NCBI GenBank assembly: GCA_033439265.1
Contig: JAVTVX010000016.1
Location: 14,123,201 to 14,187,200, forward strand
DNA: 64,000 nucleotides
Direction: 5' to 3'
From: Dillenia suffruticosa
Taxonomy: Eukaryota > Streptophyta > Magnoliopsida > Dilleniales > Dilleniaceae
The translations under genes and the position numbers were made by a program. Below, one piece after another: positions 61,266 through 64,000 of the stretch. The stretch's first letter is position 1. Each line of letters starts with the position of its first letter. The notes below the pieces were generated by a model that saw nothing but the letters and a program-made list of their open reading frames with translations, had not been told where the DNA came from and did not search any database.

Positions 61266-63060
61266 TTATTTAACTAAAAGAATGAAACATACCTCGTTGT
61301 CGTGGTGGTCCTTAGTGGTAGATAGTTTTGTTGAACAAAAAAATTTCAATGTATTTGCATAAAAAAAATCAACAAAACAATATACACATATCCTCCGCAA
61401 TCCTCCACGGAATTTCATAAGTGAGGGTGGAGACCAGAGAGTTAGGCAGCAAAGAAGGAGAGGTTCTTGGCGGCCAAAGGAAAAGGAAAGTTTTAAGTGT
61501 AAAAATAGGGTAGATGTGGGTTTATAAAGCCAAAGCCACATCGACAGTCAACTAGGTGATTGACTAGTCAACTAGGTGGTGAGGACTAGTCAACTACGTG
61601 GTGAGGACCAAAAGTAGGTTATGAATCTTTGTTGTAGCAGTCAAGAATCTTGAGGAATCCTTCAACAGTTTTTTCTATTTTTTTTATTTCCCTCGTGATA
61701 AAAATAAAAAAGTATAGATAAAATATAAAGTACTTGTAGTGAAAGATTTGAGATTTGAGGAGAGAGAGAATGGATTATAGGGTTAGTGTTAGTTACATAG
61801 TAAGTTAGTATAGTAACTTGATGGTAATTCGCATCGATTGCCTTTTTCTTATCATGTAACTTTATGGTAACTTCGCTAAATAAAGTTAACTTAGTAAATG
61901 ATAAAAATAAAATATAGATAAAGTATAGAGTAGTAAGGTAAAGTTAAAGATTTGAGGAGAGAGAGACTGAATATGAATATGGGTTATCCCGTAACTTGAT
62001 ATGGTAACTTCATTTGTGTCGTTAACAGTTGTTATCATACTAAGTTCATGTAATTCGTTAAACATGCATATGCTAACTCTACTAAGCTCGTTCTTATCAT
62101 GTAACTTTGTGGTAAGTGTTATCATGATGGTAAGTTCACAAATTATTTTGTGGTAAGTGTTATCATTGTAAGTCCGCAAATTATTTTTTTTTTGCACTTC
62201 AACTCAAACAACTATTACATTTTACCATTTTTTATTTCCATTGTTGTTTTAATTTTTTTCTAATTTTTTGTTTTTCATGAAGAACTTTCATAAGTAAATT
62301 TAAACCATAAAGTTAAAAAATCTAAAAAATTTAAATATTTAATACATTTAATATGAAATCAGAAAATCATCTACAAAAATATATATTCATCTAAACAATT
62401 ACATTTGATATTTAAATACCTCAAAAATAACAAAAGTTGAACGGAAAAAGAAGGAAAAAAAATAAGAAAATTTGAACGAGAAAAAAGATAAGGAAAAAAA
62501 AAGAAAGTGAGAGGTAGTATTTGAAAAAAAAAAAACAAAAAGAAAAAAACCGTGGTCTCAAAATAGGAAAGCGGGACATCCACGGTGCATGGTAATTTTT
62601 AATTTGTTTGTGAAAATGTGCGGTGCATGGTAATTTTTAATTCGTGTGTGATATGTCTATTTATTTTGAAAAATATTATTGCATGCATTGGATTAATTAT
62701 TGGTGATATGTGCAATTGGTACAACAAAAGTGCAAAAGATTACAAAAAATTTAGAATTATTTTGACATACAAATGTACTATTTTTCAATAATATAATAAT
62801 ATTAATTTTACATTACTATATAATATATACATATTACTATAAATTATATTATTGTTGAACCAAATTTAGCATATAAATATTATTTTAAATTATAATATAT
62901 TAATAATTAAAAATTTTATATATTTAATTACAAATATTAACCAAAATATATAATATTAATAACTCATAATTGGGTGAGAGTGAACTAGAAAAAGAAAAAA
63001 AAGAGGGAGAGAGATAAAGAGGAAGGAAGGGAGGAAAAAAAATAAAAAAGAAAAAGATCA
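61266..63060. other. Intergenic stretch with GTCAACTAGGTG repeats and AT-rich DNA
   Basis: At 61547-61610 GTCAACTAGGTG or GTCAACTACGTG occurs three times with GAGGACTA between. A minus frame at 61266-61541 (91 codons) matches nothing I know. 61850-62180 has several GTAACTT or TGGTAAGT repeats (GTGGTAAGTGTTATCAT twice). No gene is seen. Confidence 0.4.
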
Positions 63061-63129
63061 TGCATATGGGAAATTATGGTGTAGCGATTGATATTGTCAA
63101 ACTTTTGCCACCGCATCTAGGTTTGAACC

Positions 63130-63545
63130 CACCCGTGCTCAAACTCACACATTTTTGGCATAAAAAACAAGGCGAGTGCGCCCGTGCATGCAAGGGCATG
63201 CCTGCACGAGCGCCCGTATGTGCGGCTCTACCACGCATGCAACGTGGGTACCGGCATACATGGTTCCACCGTGCTGCCCGTGCAGTACTAGGCACCGTAT
63301 ATGCGGAGGCATGCCTGCGTGGGCCCACGCGAGGAAGTGCAGGCATGGGTAGTTCCACTGCATAGGCAAGCGCGCGGGTGCAGGCATGAATAGTTCCACC
63401 ATCCTGCCTATGTGGTAGAGCTGTACGCAGCACCGTGCAGGCAAGCATAGGAACGGGCGGTTCCACTACGCATGCCAGCACGGTTCTACAGCGCATGCCA
63501 GCACGGTTCTACAGCGCATGCGTGGTAGAGCCGTGCGTAGCATGC
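63130..63545. repeat. GC-rich degenerate repeat island in AT-rich DNA
   Basis: Words GCATGCCTGC, GTGCAGGCATG, GGTTCCAC and GTAGAGCCGTGC recur in both orientations. Near 63474-63518 the unit GCATGCCAGCACGGTTCTACAGC occurs twice in tandem. The overlapping frames on both strands (up to 140 codons, Ala/Arg/Cys/His-rich) are products of composition, not genes. It resembles 58540-58900 in style though not in exact words. Confidence 0.7.
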
Positions 63546-64000
63546 CCCCGAACAAGCAAGTGCTTAATTTAAAATTTTAATATCATTAATTTAATTAATA
63601 TAGTTTAAATTATTAATATATTAATTTAAATAATATAATGATATTAAATTAGTAATTTATATAATATAGTGTTATAATTTATTTTTTATTATTAGATAAT
63701 ATAGTATCATAATATACAATCATGATAATAAAACATTAATTATGAATATTATATGATTTTATATAAATTTCAAAAAACAATTAACAATATTAATATTAAT
63801 ATTAATTTATTTTAATTCCCATTGAATTTATAAATTTACTAATGCAGTTTTAACGTTTCAATGATAACCCACAATAAAATCTCTAATCTTCACGTAAAAA
63901 ACAATTTTGTATCTACATTCAATTTAATCAAATTTTGAGCTAAAAACAAATTTTCAGGTCAAATCCAATTTAATTAAATTTCTCTTTATCGTGCTAATTT
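63546..64000. other. AT-rich end of the window
   Basis: Almost pure A/T with AATATTAATATTAATATTAA at about 63788. Nothing else is recognised. Confidence 0.6.

Noticed and set aside
63060-63496. Frames of 99-140 codons on both strands with many Cys and His
   Set aside because: Same GC-rich repeat effect; Cys/His spacing follows the DNA repeat, not a zinc-finger pattern.

Overview
The window is nuclear DNA from a eudicot plant, probably a woody species with a repeat-rich genome. The evidence is AT-rich intergenic sequence, two spliced host genes with plant-typical protein families (FLX-LIKE 2 and an ACD6-like ankyrin/PGG membrane protein), an NLR leucine-rich-repeat fragment, and dense Ty1/Copia, Ty3/Gypsy, hAT, LINE-like and SINE-like repeats. 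The species cannot be fixed from sequence alone. Nothing here looks bacterial, and there is no CRISPR array or operon.

Layout. 1-21.5 kb is a nested graveyard of LTR retrotransposons. Copia relic A (1-3.2 kb) is split by a solo LTR with a perfect 5-bp target duplication. It abuts a second Copia relic B (3.2-5.5 kb), whose 3' region (GTCGAC-rich) is followed by a minus-strand Gypsy chromovirus (6.7-14.7 kb) with one long LTR and one stump. GTCGAC-rich and LTR-like sequence resumes beyond it (14.7-15.7 kb). A third, very decayed Copia (relic C) lies between two diverged direct repeats (16.7-17.4 and 20.6-21.5 kb). 21.5-23.3 kb is AT-rich and empty apart from a SINE-like stub.

23.3-42.9 kb is read as one plus-strand host gene, the FLX-LIKE 2 (FLL2/FLXL2) orthologue. 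It has four coding exons at 39043-42885 (392 aa, all splice phases agree). A candidate non-coding first exon lies about 15.5 kb upstream at 23.3-23.56 kb. If that is right, the first intron carries a complete-looking non-autonomous LTR element (27442-33142), remnants of a chromovirus with a foreign insert (34.7-37.0 kb) and a LINE-like fragment (37.8-38.2 kb).

43-46 kb holds a Copia RNase H scrap, a possible SINE and an NLR leucine-rich-repeat fragment. 47013-49050 (minus) is a six-exon ankyrin/PGG gene of 463 aa with four membrane spans and a likely 5'UTR exon near 49.74-49.93 kb. 50-52.5 kb is AT-rich with a long imperfect inverted repeat. 52509-59606 is a solo LTR (TSD GTAAA) into which a hAT DNA transposon (54225-57868, TSD GTTGCATT) inserted. 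The hAT has very GC-rich subterminal arrays and a disrupted transposase. 59.6-64 kb is AT-rich, with a short hairpin and a second GC-rich degenerate repeat island at 63.1-63.5 kb.

The two host genes point in opposite directions and share no obvious function: FLL2 acts in nuclear condensates and RNA 3'-end processing, while the PGG protein family acts at membranes in defence and stress. No wholly new biological system is evident. The items most worth a second look are the transposon-loaded 5'UTR intron of FLL2, its octapeptide-repeat tail, the GC-rich hAT ends, and the triple hairpin at the edge of the solo LTR.
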